64,000 nt of DNA from Maylandia zebra (taxonomy: Eukaryota > Chordata > Actinopteri > Cichliformes > Cichlidae). The first letter of the stretch is position 1; each line of letters begins with the position of its first letter. The stretch is taken from the NCBI RefSeq assembly GCF_041146795.1, contig NC_135173.1:68363251-68427250 (forward strand), written 5' to 3'. Shown one piece after another: positions 35,463 to 46,989 of this stretch. The translations under genes and the position numbers were made by a program. The notes beneath the pieces were generated by a model. It saw only the letters and a list, made by a program, of their open reading frames with translations. It searched no databases and was not told where the DNA came from.

Positions 35463-36191
35463 CAGTGTTGCCAACTTAGCGACTTTGTTGCTATATTTAG
35501 CGAGTTTTCAGACCCCCTTACCGACTTTTTTTCTAAAAAAGCGACTAGCGACAAATCTGGCGACTTTTTCTGGTGTTATTGGAGACTTATTTATGACGAC
35601 TTTTTGACGTGAAAACGCGGATCGCTCATACACTCAACAGGCAGCGGTGCTGCCGTGGGCACCTCGCCCGTGCCAAAGCGCTCACAGGCGGAGGACAGTC
35701 CTCCCCCAGCTGCAGGAGACGTTCACACCTGTGCGCCCAAACTGCAAATGAATCGCGCATGAGCGAAGCCGCTGCTCCTGCACTGACTGTAACGGAGTCA
35801 GTTCTTCCTTTACTGTTATGCTGTTTTGTGGATCACAAGGTTTAAAACTACTTATAAACACACACACACCAAGTAACTCCACCAGAGCGCCAATTTCGGG
35901 TCACTTTTGCCGGTCCAAGCCTGGGTAAACAAGCAGGGTTGGAATTGTGACATTAAAAAAAAACAATAATTACTAAAATAAATTTAATTTGTAGTTCTAA
36001 ATAAACTCTAAATGCATTTAGGACGTTTTTTACTCACTTTGTCTCTTCCACGATGTTATTTCTCTCTCCAACAGTGTAGGTTACAATTACATTAGCATGA
36101 CCAATTATGCAAATTAGGCGATGACGTCATTTGGCGGCGACTTTTAGAACCGCCAATAGCGATTTTCCTTACTGAGGAGTTGGCAACACTG
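35463..36191. mobile_element. Complete 729-bp hAT-type non-autonomous element
   Basis: It begins CAGTGTTGCCAACTTAGCGA and ends GAGTTGGCAACACTG, giving inverted termini CAGTGTTGCCAAC. It is flanked by a perfect 8-bp duplication, ctgccaga, at 35455-35462 and 36192-36199. No transposase. The intact ends and duplication suggest a fairly recent insertion. Confidence 0.93.
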
Positions 36192-36846
36192 CTGCCAGAC
36201 ATTTTTGTTTCTTAAATGCAGAGGAGAGGATAATAAACAGCTGAAGCACTTGTAGATAAATGACACCTGAATCCTGCTTTAATGGCCGTGTAATCATTAA
36301 TAATTGTGCAAGGAGGGTTCTATAAGAACATTTAAAGCTCGTAAAGTGGAAAATATCTGGACTAAACTGAGTATCGGGATTAATGTTGAATATGTTGTGA
36401 CCGATGTCCTCATGGGTGCTGATATCAGTACCGATCAGAGTTGGCTTGTCTTTGTTTTTGGGGTCAAAACGTGCATTTATTTTATTTTTATAAGCCAAAT
36501 GTAACTTGGCTTGAATAAATGAAACCTTAATTAAAAAATGTTTTACGTCAGTGACAGATTTTGTCGTTTTCTCTTACTGGACGGTCAAACTTGGTGCTGT
36601 GTGGTGCAGCATTGATGCGACAGCATGTGAATGCAGAGGCAGAGTTACTGATACCAGTAACTATCTTATAAAGGCAGCTGTTGGCAGAGCACCGGGTCAT
36701 GATTTATGAGCTGAATCCCCGTCAGTCTGAACACATATGAATGATCACTAAGTCAGTTTTACTTTGCACAATAATGAGTTCACACAATAAAGCACACTGT
36801 TCAGCTTTTTGTGTGCTTGTGAAAGTGTCTTGTTAGGACACTTGGA

Positions 36847-38664
36847 TAGGGATGGGTATCGTTTAGGTTTTATCCGGTACCGGTGCCAAACCGGTACTTT
36901 TGAAACGGTGCCGGTGCTTAAACGGTGCTCGAACCGGTGCTTAAAGAATGGAGAACATCAACTGTGTCCAAAAATCTCTTATGTTTTTATTTTTAGCAGT
37001 CTCTTTTTTTTTTTTTTCTGCAAAAATGGTAACCTAGTTAGCCTTTTCTGTTGATACAACATACCTCCTTTGGTTGGAACCGATGCTTAAACAATGGAAA
37101 ACACAAACTTTGTCCTAAAACCTCTCATGTTTAGCTGTTTGTAAAAAGATAACAATGATGGCCTTTTCTGCAGCTATCCGGTTGTTCAGTGATGACATGA
37201 CGAATCCTACTTCCGGGTCTAAAGTAGTCTGCGTTTAATATGGCTTTTGTGTTGTTAACATGTTTAATGTTTTGTATTTTCTTCTATTTGATCTCAAAAA
37301 GCTCCTAAAACAGTCAGTGATCCCTGTTGACCTCCCTCGGCTTTTATTACCACTAATCATTTATTTAAGCTCAGTTTTTAAAACCTTAGGATGTAACTAC
37401 AGCCCAGCCCATGCAGCAGTATATGAATGACTAACCTCGTATTGTGGATGGATTATCTCAGTTGTTCTCCTGGCTGAAGTTTGGTCCTTTTACAGCACCC
37501 TGCCATGCGATTACATTTGTTCCTGACCACCGAGAACACTCACGGTAACTTTTATCCAGTGGAAAAAAAGTTAGCTTGTTCATATTATGCTAACATAGCT
37601 GTGTCGCTAGCGGTCACGTAGCACATCATTATATACCAGCTAGCCCAACTTCAGTAACCCTACAAACGTCACTGCTGTTTAGTTTTCTGTCTTCATTTAT
37701 GTTGGAAGTGATAACAGAGCTGTACGTTTGGATTTGTTTCCAAAACCCCGCAGTCAGGACATGCTATATTGTATTTAGATAGAAGCTAGCGAGCTAACTC
37801 CCTGCTAACTTCTAACTCCGTTAAATGTCATAAATTCCATTTTCATGGATGCCTGGATGTTAAACTCAATTGTTACACCTGGTAGAGCAGAACGCTGATC
37901 ATTTTATTAAAGATGAAAGACTTTAGACAGTTTTTCAACTCTCAGTAATGCCACAGTGATCGTTTGATATATGGACCTGCAGCGGAGTTTAGACCCAGAC
38001 ACGGCTAGTGACGTCAGACTGAACAATCGGATAGGGCATATATGGTATCACGCTATCAAACAAGAGGACAGCAGCATGTAGCTATGATGATGTTTGCTAG
38101 TTCACCTTACCTGCATTAATGTAATAACGTGGTTAGCCTACTCAACGTAAATTACACATGAACAACATTAAGCTACTCACGCAGAGAAGAACGGCTGCTG
38201 CTGCTTCATCATCCTCATCATTTCTGCTACACTGGCAGGGCTAGGGGCCAGGACTCTACTCTTCGGGTTCTTGGGGGATGTTGCTAACTCCGGGTCCGAT
38301 AACAGGCACCACACCCGCAGTAGATGTGCTCGGTGTGAGGTCTCGCAGCAAGCTATCATACGGCGCATTTCTCGGCCTTTGCACAGTATCAGCTTAAAGC
38401 ACTTGTTGCTGCTGAGTTTGCATCTTTTGCTGTGAAGTACAGCCAGACTTTGACCGCTTCGCCTTGGGCATTTTTAATCTGTAGCTCTGCTCTAAAAGAA
38501 CGTACGTACCTGGGCCCGCCTACTACGCTTGGAAATGTAAAATGATTGGCTAGAATCCAAAGTGTGTGACATCTCGGGGAAAAAAGCACCAAAATAAAGC
38601 ACCGAAATGTGCGCTGCTTTTCGGTCTGGTTACTACCGTTTATGTCAGAACCTACCCATCCCTA
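36847..38664 (-). mobile_element. 1.8-kb hAT element with a BED-finger exon relic
   Basis: The ends are TAGGGATGGGTATCG and ACCTACCCATCCCTA. The flanks cacttgga (36839-36846) and cacctgga (38665-38672) are an 8-bp duplication with one mismatch. On the - strand near the right end (about 38500-38400) it encodes a VKVWLYFTAKDANSA stretch, the start of a BED-type zinc finger as found at the N-terminus of hAT transposases. The following part is out of frame. The rest of a transposase is absent, so it appears internally deleted. Confidence 0.8.
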
Positions 38665-38720
38665 CACCTGGAGTGTGAATGTCCATGCTCACCTCTGTTC
38701 AGTATGTCTTCAGTGGAGAC

Positions 38721-39758
38721 TAGAGCAGGGCGATATGGCCAAAAATATTTGTCACGATATATATTTGAACATTTTTGATAACGATATAACTGACGATATA
38801 ATTGATGCGAGACAGCATACAACTCCACAACTTCACTAGCACAAAAGAAAAAACCTTCCATTTATTTTCACTTAAACAAGAAGCTGGTTTTTATGTACAT
38901 TAAAGCTTTATAAAAATGTAACAGTGCAAATGCAAATTCCTTGCTGAAAGTTTAACCAAAAAACATTTCCAGTAGAAATGGGCTGACATATCCTGAGCAT
39001 AACCATGTATAATATCCACTGAAGTTAAAAAGAGGTGCTTTGCAACATTAAACTGCAGTGTGCCAAATAAAAAAGTCAAATACGTATTTTTTGGACCATA
39101 AGGTGCACGGGAATATAAGACACATTAAGCAAAACAAAGCAGTCAGATATATCTGCTGTTTAGTTTTCTGTCTTCATTCATGTTGGAAGTGATAGCAGAG
39201 CTGTACGTTTGAATGTTTTCAGAAATCTCTCAGTCAGAACATGCTACATCATGCTTAGGTAACTAGCAAAACTAGCGAGCTAACTTCTGCTAACTTCCTG
39301 CTAACTTCTAACTCGTTAAGTGTAATAAATTCTGTTTTCATGGATGCCTGGATGTTAAACTTCATAGTTACACCTGATAAAGCAGCAACGCTGATCATTT
39401 TATTAAAGATGGAAGAATTTAGACCGTTTTTAACTCTCAGTATTCGTTTGACTTTGGGACCTGAATAGGACGGCGTTTTGGACCCAGATTACTCCGCGAA
39501 GCTCCTCACTACGGCAGCCGTAATGCTCTGACAATCCATCAAGCAGTGCAGCTTACCAAAGCTGTACTAAAACATTTTAACAGATTTCTGCCCAAATCGG
39601 TTAGAGTTTCAATTTTTGAGAAAATTAGAGGATTTTAAGCCTTATAGTGTGGAAAATACGTTATACAGAAGAAAAGAATATATCGTGATATATATCGTTA
39701 CCACTTATGCTTCAAATTATATCACGATATGGATTTTAGGCCATATCGCCCAGCCCTA
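38721..39758. mobile_element. MITE-like element with cgatatggcc termini (copy 1)
   Basis: The left end is TAGAGCAGGGCGATATGGCC; the right end GGCCATATCGCCCAGCCCTA is its near-perfect inverse. CTAG or TA flanks both sides. Inside, 39081-39660 is bounded by TACGTATTTTTTGGACCATAAGG-type and CCTTATAGTGTGGAAAATACG-type ends, so a second element is nested in it. A related interrupted copy lies at about 47091-49376. Confidence 0.75.
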
Positions 39759-39769
39759 GTTTTACCTTT

Positions 39770-40270
39770 AAATCACAGATAGATGCAAAGTATGCCGGCC
39801 GATGTGGGGGCAACGCTAGCTTTCCCAGCCTCGTCTTCCTACTCCCGCAGTGCTTCACAGAGGATGCCCGGCAGCCTGTTAATCACCGCGGCGTGGATTC
39901 AGCCTGTGTGGGACGTGTAGCGTAGAGAGCGACGCCCGGGCCAAGTTTCCGTCAGAACGGCGGGTTTGATTCTGTCCTGCTGCTGGGGAAAAGCCCGGCT
40001 GGCGGAGCTCTGTGCCGGAGCCAGAGCTTCTCAGGGTGGATTTTCACAGAAACAGGCTCCTCTTTCTCTCCAGCTGCTGGAGGTCTCGCCACCTGGCCGC
40101 CTTTAATTAAGTGTGGCATTGGAGGCAGTTGAGCAGAAAGTCTGATCTGAGAGGAGCCCCGCGGTATGAATGCCAGCAGCTAATCCACTCAGTCATTTTT
40201 GCACAGGCAGATTAGGAGTCTGTGCGAAAAATGGTGTTTGCTGCCTTTGGAGGTGCAGCGTGGGTAACGT
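39770..40270. promoter_or_regulatory. Candidate conserved non-coding element in znf609 intron 1
   Basis: This is non-repetitive, relatively GC-rich sequence between transposons, with homeodomain-like TTAATTAAG (about 40103) and CTAATCC (about 40180) motifs and no open frame. It looks unlike the surrounding repeats. The call is only a suspicion from composition. Confidence 0.25.
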
Positions 40271-42660
40271 CACAGCTTTTTAATGTGTAGTTTGATTGTT
40301 TTTACTGATGAAAACAAAAAAAACAATCAGCCGTAGCAGGATAACAGATAGTTTAGCCGTTTCAGGGTCTCTGTAGATCTGACAGGAACCTTTCTGTCTC
40401 CAGAAACGTCTTTCAGTTACTCCTGGGTGATTCCTCGCCATTCCCAGGCCTCCAGAGAGCCCCACGCCCAGCCAGGACCCCCGATAGGCCTCCAAAGCAG
40501 GGCTTTCCTAGCTTTATTAATCAGTTTTACACTCAAACAAACGAGAGAACACGTCAGAAATGAGAGGGTAGTTAAGTAACAATGAGCTGAGAATGACAGC
40601 CCAGTGAGCATCAAGGACAAACCCCAGAGGTCAGATATTTATTTATCCACAGGTCATCACGTGTAAAATATATTTCATTATATTCTGCTTTTGAGCCATG
40701 CTTCTGTTTGCTGCAGTGTGTTTTCATTTGCTCTCCTTACACAAACTCGCTGAACCACTTGTCGAGGTGGGAGTCATCCCACATCCCCACGATGTTATCG
40801 CAGTACTTCAGTCACGATGTGACATTGTTAACATAATGTAAAATGTTAGAATGGTGAATGTTGCATTAACATATGTTGAGATTTATCACTTTTTTCCAAC
40901 ATCAAGTTACGTCCTCAAAGCTAAACATGGTTAGCATCTGTTTTATTCCATAACAGAAGTTTATCTCGGTGGTTTTGGTTTTTTGTCGTCAGTCAGCGAT
41001 TGGAAGAGGCCACGTTTGTGATACTACAGCAGTTAACTGCTGAATCAGTGAACATCACATGTCTCTTGTTGTCTACATGCACAGGAAGTCACATTTAACT
41101 CTTCCTGTTCTCCAGGAATACAACCGGGATACAACCAGCTGCCGAGCCGAGTCGCCTTGAGTTGTGCTCGGTGACAGAGCCTCGTGTCCGCACGCTGACC
41201 GTCTGTCTGCAGATGGTTCCCGTCTATCAGGCGACCTGTGCAATCCAAGTGAGTGTGATTCATCAACGATTCATCGAGTAATTCCAATTATTTGATTATA
41301 AAAAATTCTCTTTGTGTTTAAGCCGTTTTATTAAAACGAGCGTTTCTCCCACATCTGCTAAAAGCAGACCTGCAGTAGAAACGTTTTTATGAAACACTGA
41401 GAACACAACAGCAGCAGGGACGATGGCGCTGGCACAGTTTAACGTGGGGGCGGAGACTGTTTACACACCACGTACTGTCACGCTGCGTTGAGGCTGAGTG
41501 AAAGAAAACAGCAGCGCGGTGGCTGTGATCACCATTAAAACCTTTACTGTGGAAACGTGAAAGCTTGTAAGTTTAAGCTTGATGAAGGCTGACGGCAGGC
41601 TGCTATTTTACAGAGAGGCAAACAGGGGTGAGTCTAAAGGGGGGCGTGGGGTGCCCGGCTGCTGTAACAGCAGCATGAAAACTTCGCTAACGTCAGAAAG
41701 CCTGCCAAGAAGACGGTACAGGTCCGTTTTTATGCCGTAGTTTTGACTGCATATTTGTTTTATTTTATTTGACCTTTGACTCTACTTGACATTATTTATA
41801 TATTTTTGCATTTAAGAAAATGTTTTTAATATGGTGCATAAATACATCCAAAGGTTTAGTAGTTGTTCTGACAGATAAAACGTGGTTTTGGGTGTTTATT
41901 ATTGTTTATTAATAAGACAAAAGCATTTCTCTTCCAGTTAAGTGACGGGGTAATCGATGGCTGAATGTTTGTCCAACTGACACTCTGTTTCTGTTTTATA
42001 GTAATATGTGACATTTGCAAAATAATCACTTGGTAAAGGTTTGAACTGAGTCATGGATGGAGGAGCGTCTGATGGCTCAGCTCGGTGTTGCTGGTGTGTT
42101 TTCTCAGAGCAGTTGAATCATTAGCAGCAGGATTATGTCTACAGCTCCTGTCTGTCCATCTGCCTCCTCGTCTCCTCGGTTAGTGTGCTTCGTAGCACTG
42201 CTGCCAGACGGGTTAAAGGTTAACCAGTGTGTACAGTAGAGTCACAGAAGTATGAATCCCAGGAGTTTCTCTAAATGCTGCGGTTAGATTTTGAACTAAA
42301 TGTGAGCTCCGTTCTGTACGGCCGTCCACAAAAACCTCAGACACATCCATCACTCTGGTTTTTGTTGGGTTCTTATCCTCGTGGATGAGTTTTGAATCAG
42401 ATCTTTGTGAACTTGTGGAAATCCCAGTCAGGCCTTAATCTGGATGAATTTCACAACGACGTGTTTGTTTTGGTGTTTGGTGGGTGGAAACGCTGCTTTG
42501 AAGGGTGGATGTTTCTCTGTTGTGCTCTTGCAGGTGGGGGCAGGTGTGGCGATAATAAGACGAGATTTCCTGAATGCAGGTAGCAGTCACTGTGCCTGCA
42601 AAAGGAAGGTTTTATCACAGTGTTTATCAGGAGATACTGTGATGTTCATAGTATGTGGTG
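40271..42660. other. znf609 intron 1, no gene seen
   Basis: Open frames of up to 80 codons have no domains or splice context. No clear transposon termini. Confidence 0.35.

Positions 42661-42661
<1 letters not shown>

Positions 42662-42693
<32 letters not shown>
42662..42693. repeat. (ATT)n microsatellite
   Basis: About ten ATT units. Confidence 0.9.
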
Positions 42694-44485
42694 GAATAAA
42701 TAACATTTTAATGCCTTCATGGAAAATCTACTGTTGGGCCTTTTTACAAATAATTATTAAGAATAATGAAACACGCGTCACAGAGTCAGGACTGAATCTC
42801 ATGCGGCTCTGAAACGAACTGCATTTGGACAATTTAGTGTGCAGGTAAAAACACCTGTGAGCAACAGGTGAGACATGCAGTTAAACTCAGAGCATCCTCA
42901 GGTGAAGCTCACCTGAGAGAAGCAAGGTGGAGCTCGTCTCGTTCCTCTTCATGATGCTGCACGATTTAAGCAGAAGCTGCTTAAACACTCTGGAGTTCAC
43001 CTCTTTGCGTCTGTGTGGAGGCTGGTGGTGAGGAGGGGCTTTAATAATTGGACGCTTCATCTCAAGAATCATCTGCACGTTTTGAATGTTCAAATGTGGT
43101 TTTCTTTAAATTATTAATTTAAATGATCTGTAAGTTCGGAACACACTGATTTAAAAACAGAAGAGTTCCCATTAACAGTTTTTTGCCTGCAGCTGTAAAT
43201 TTTTCCTCAATAACTGTATAATAAGATTAACCTTTGTAAAGACTGCTCGCCCTGCAGCATCCTGTAGGATCACTGCAGAAGCTGTTTAACGATCTTTAAC
43301 CTTTAGAGGCTGCACGCAGGGCGACGGTGCGCAGGCTGCGGTGCAAAAACAAGGCGGAGCAGACCCACAGCTGTGAAGCTGTTTGTACAGTTTGTTTCTT
43401 GAACAATGGTGTAATTGGACAGGATGAGTATTAATCAACAGGCTTCAGGAGTACCAGGGAAACAGTCCGCTCTGCTGGACTTATTTTCCTGGGTCGTCTG
43501 CAGTGTGCCGCCCTCCTTCCTCCTGCGGGAACGACTTCCTGTTTTCGTAAACGGCGCTGGGACTTGAATAAATCAGCAGCGGTACGGTATCGTGGGCGTT
43601 CACGTCACAGACATTTCAGTGAGCGCTTCAGCCCGCCTCCTCTCCACATATGGACTGATCAGACATACGCCTTAATTAGCCTCAGGGTGGAGTTGGTGGG
43701 GCTTTAGGATGTTAACATTGCACCGCCTCCTCCCCACATCTGCTCCCGCTGCTTTGCATTGTCAGAAGGTCAGGGGTCAACGAGCTCCTGTCCTGTGATC
43801 AGTGGCCTGAAGGAGGCTTTAGAGCAGGAGGTGTGCATGTTCTCCCTCAGCGCACCGTTATCCTGACGAGTAGTCGTCTTTGTGAAGTAACAGAACTGAC
43901 AGCAAGCAGGAAGTCGCAGCCTGCAGTGGTGCTGAGATGCTCTGTGGACCAAAGATGAACCTGAGACTCCGATCCTGAATAAAACATTTCGTTTTAGTTC
44001 ATGTTTTCAGCTACATCTCTTCCATGGATATTCTGAAAGTGATCAAACCATTAAGCTTAATTCTTGCACCTTTTTTCCCTCGTTGTGAATCGGGTGCACC
44101 TCCTTATTGTGTGATCTTGCTAAGCCGGGGCGTTGTCCTCGCTGTCACTCAGGGCCTTTGTTTCACAACCTCGTGATTCCCACCAACCAGCGAGCGTGCA
44201 GACGGGTTCAGGCTTTTTGTGCTGGTGTAAATCGCTGTGAAACCGCAGACAGACTTGACATCTGACGGTTTGGTTTACGACTGAATTTCTTCCTAACATG
44301 TGCCTTTGTTCCCCCGCCTGAACAGTAAAACTGGGATGAGCAACTCAAAATGTAAAGTTGTTCTCTTCCTGGCCTTCGATCATAGTCATCAAGTTAAAAA
44401 TAACTTCTGAACTCTGTCTCAGGAGGCGGGGCTAAACTAATCTAACCTGCTCTTTTCTGGTTTGTCTCACCTGTCCTTCCTGCAG
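42694..44485. other. 3' part of znf609 intron 1
   Basis: No gene seen. It ends in a pyrimidine-rich tract and the acceptor CCTGCAG directly before exon 2. Confidence 0.4.
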
Positions 44486-45316
44486 GAGGCGATGCGGGGA
44501 GCCGGGTGGAGGCGTGGGGTCCGGCCCTGAGGAGGCGTCCTGCGGCTGGGAGGAGCGTGGCCCTCCTGCAGCCCTCCTGTGGCGCTCCGGGACGCTCCTA
44601 CTAAGATGTCCCTCAGCAGCGGCCCTGCAGGCGGGAAAGGTGTGGACTCCAACGCGGTGGACACGTACGACAGCGGTGATGAGTGGGATATCGGTGTTGG
44701 CAATCTGATCATTGACCTGGACGCCGACTTAGAGAAGGACAAGCTAGAGATGTCGAGCAGCAAGGAGGGAGGGGGCATGGCGGCCCCTCCCAGCGCCGTG
44801 GCAGCTTTACCTGACAATATAAAGTTTGTTAGCCCTGCGTCCGCCACGGCGGGCAAAGAGAGCAAATCCAAATCCAAGCGCAGTAAAAACTCTAAGGAGA
44901 GCGTGAAGACGCCGCACTCAGACGGAGCTAAAAAAGAGGTTCAGGGCCGGGTCCCCGGGGACCTGCCGCCCCAGAACGCCAACTCTGCCCCGAGCAAGGG
45001 GACGGACAAGTCGAGTAAGCCCTCCCGCATCCTCCCTGTGGTGAAAAAGGACAAGGACGGGGTGTCTGGGAAAAGCAAGAAGGAGAAAATGGAGGCGGGA
45101 GCGGCGAACGCTGAGAAAGAGTCCTCGGTGCTGCCGTTAGGAGCACCTCGAGGCGGACCCTTTGAGGGCCAACAGGCCCCCGAGCTCGCTACGGCCGAGC
45201 AGCTCGGGAACACGCCGCTGGACTCAGCCAGGATAGGCCAGGTCGTGACGACGGAGCAGGAAGAGGTGGATGGGGGCGACTGCCGAAATCTGAAGAAAGC
45301 GATGGGTGGGGAAAAG
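44486..45316 (+). CDS. znf609: znf609 exon 2 (start-codon exon; CDS from 44606)
   Basis: The acceptor is CCTGCAG|GAGGCG and the donor GAAAAG|GTAAGA. The CDS part is 711 bp (237 codons) ending in phase 0. The first 120 bp are 5' UTR and contain ATG...TGA at 44492-44530, a 12-residue upstream ORF in the same frame. A GTG at 44579 extends the open frame but is not a eukaryotic start. In mammals the orthologous exon circularises to circ-ZNF609. Confidence 0.95.
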
Positions 45317-46955
45317 GTAAGAGGAATAAAGCTGATGCCTGAACAAATGAAAATAATCGTGTCTCCTTGTTGTTGATGGAGCCCGCATGCTGCACACTGA
45401 ACATGATGTATGTGAGCGTCGTTTTCGGCGTGCTCCTCGTGGTCAAAGGATCTAAATGTGCTCGCTTTTAGCTCTGAACAAAGAACCAAAGCAAACCAAG
45501 CGCTCGTCACTGCCGACCCGGTCGGCCGTGGACAAGCTAAAAGTGGCTCCGTGTGAACCTGAGCTAAATTAAACTTGGTCTAATCTAACCCAGTTTCTGT
45601 TTTTAGATAATCCCACTGTTAAAGCTTCTGCACTAAGACCCGTGTCGTCATTAACAAAGGAGTCTTTGGACCTCTCTGTTCTACCGCTGATCATTTCACT
45701 GCACTGGCAGGTGTGTTTTTCAGGGCTGATTTCAGGTAAACACACTTCTCCTTCACAGCTAGCTGGACTGTTCGTCAGAGGTTAAACCGACTCTTTTAAG
45801 AATAACTTCAGAAAGCTTCAGCTTTGGGGTTTGTGTGGTTCCTTAAAAAGCCTTAAATTCATCCATTTATTGGAGTTAGTGTGGGGAGTAAACTGAGCCT
45901 GCTAATTCAAGATTAAACTGCGATTAAAGGTTAAAGTTGCAGTGGATTGAAGTCCTGAGTGAGCTGTTAATTCAAGATTAGATTGTTTAAGTTTCAAAAC
46001 AGAACAAACGAAACAGACTAAACTGTCAATTCCACTTAGAAACAAAATATTAATTCTAAAAATAAATCTTAGTTTGTTTTACAGAAGAACAGACAAAACT
46101 GACTAACTTTTGTCAATATCAAATAAACTGAGAACTAAAAGGAAATTCTCAATCTCTCCTTGTTGTATAGCTGAGCTTTTCAAACAGTTGTAACAGTTAC
46201 TTTAGTCTGACAAAAGCCGAATGACGAATTAGCGCTTCCAGTCAGAGACTGAGGCTACGTCCACACGTACACGGGTGTTTTTGAAAACGGAGATTTTCAG
46301 TTTTCGTTTTAAAAAAGAATCCCGTCCACACATAAAGGCAGAAATGAAGGAAAACGCTGCTATGAACATGCCAAAGCAGCAGGTGGCGCTAGATTCCTAA
46401 CCGTGCAGAAATGTTGGCCAATCAGAAGTCTAGAAGCCTCGGTGGGAAAAAGTAAACAAAGCTGGGGCATAGAAGCAGAACCGAGTTGTATGTGTGGAGG
46501 GACAGTAACTGTGTGTATATGTAAGCATTTAAACACTGCAGAGAGTAGAATTAACAGTATTGTAGAAATTCATTTCACCGAAACAATAACGTGGCGCACA
46601 GTGTGACGCATGCACCAGTTTATTGTATTTCCAGACTTGCTTTCGGCACATTTACAGTGCACGCTACTCTGTTTTTTGTCAGACTTGAAATAGCAGAAAT
46701 ACCTTCACCCTACGGAACTTCTATGGCTCTTCCGTTCGACAATCTCTCCGGCGTTGGAACCATCATCTGTTTTCTCTTCGGTCACGCTCGGTTGATTTTT
46801 CTAGTCGGCACACTCATTTCCTCCATTACCCGCTGGCTGCTTCCCAAACAAACACACGTGCGGCTTGGCACTTGTGCTGTATGTAACAAGTCACGCGACG
46901 TGACGCTGCGGCTGTGATTGGTTCGGCTCTGCGCTACTGAATTTGGATTGGCTGA

Positions 46956-46989
<34 letters not shown>

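Noticed and set aside
44579..44605. Upstream extension of znf609 by nine codons
   Set aside because: The extension begins at GTG, not ATG; the ATG at 44606 has a good context and matches the family N-terminus.
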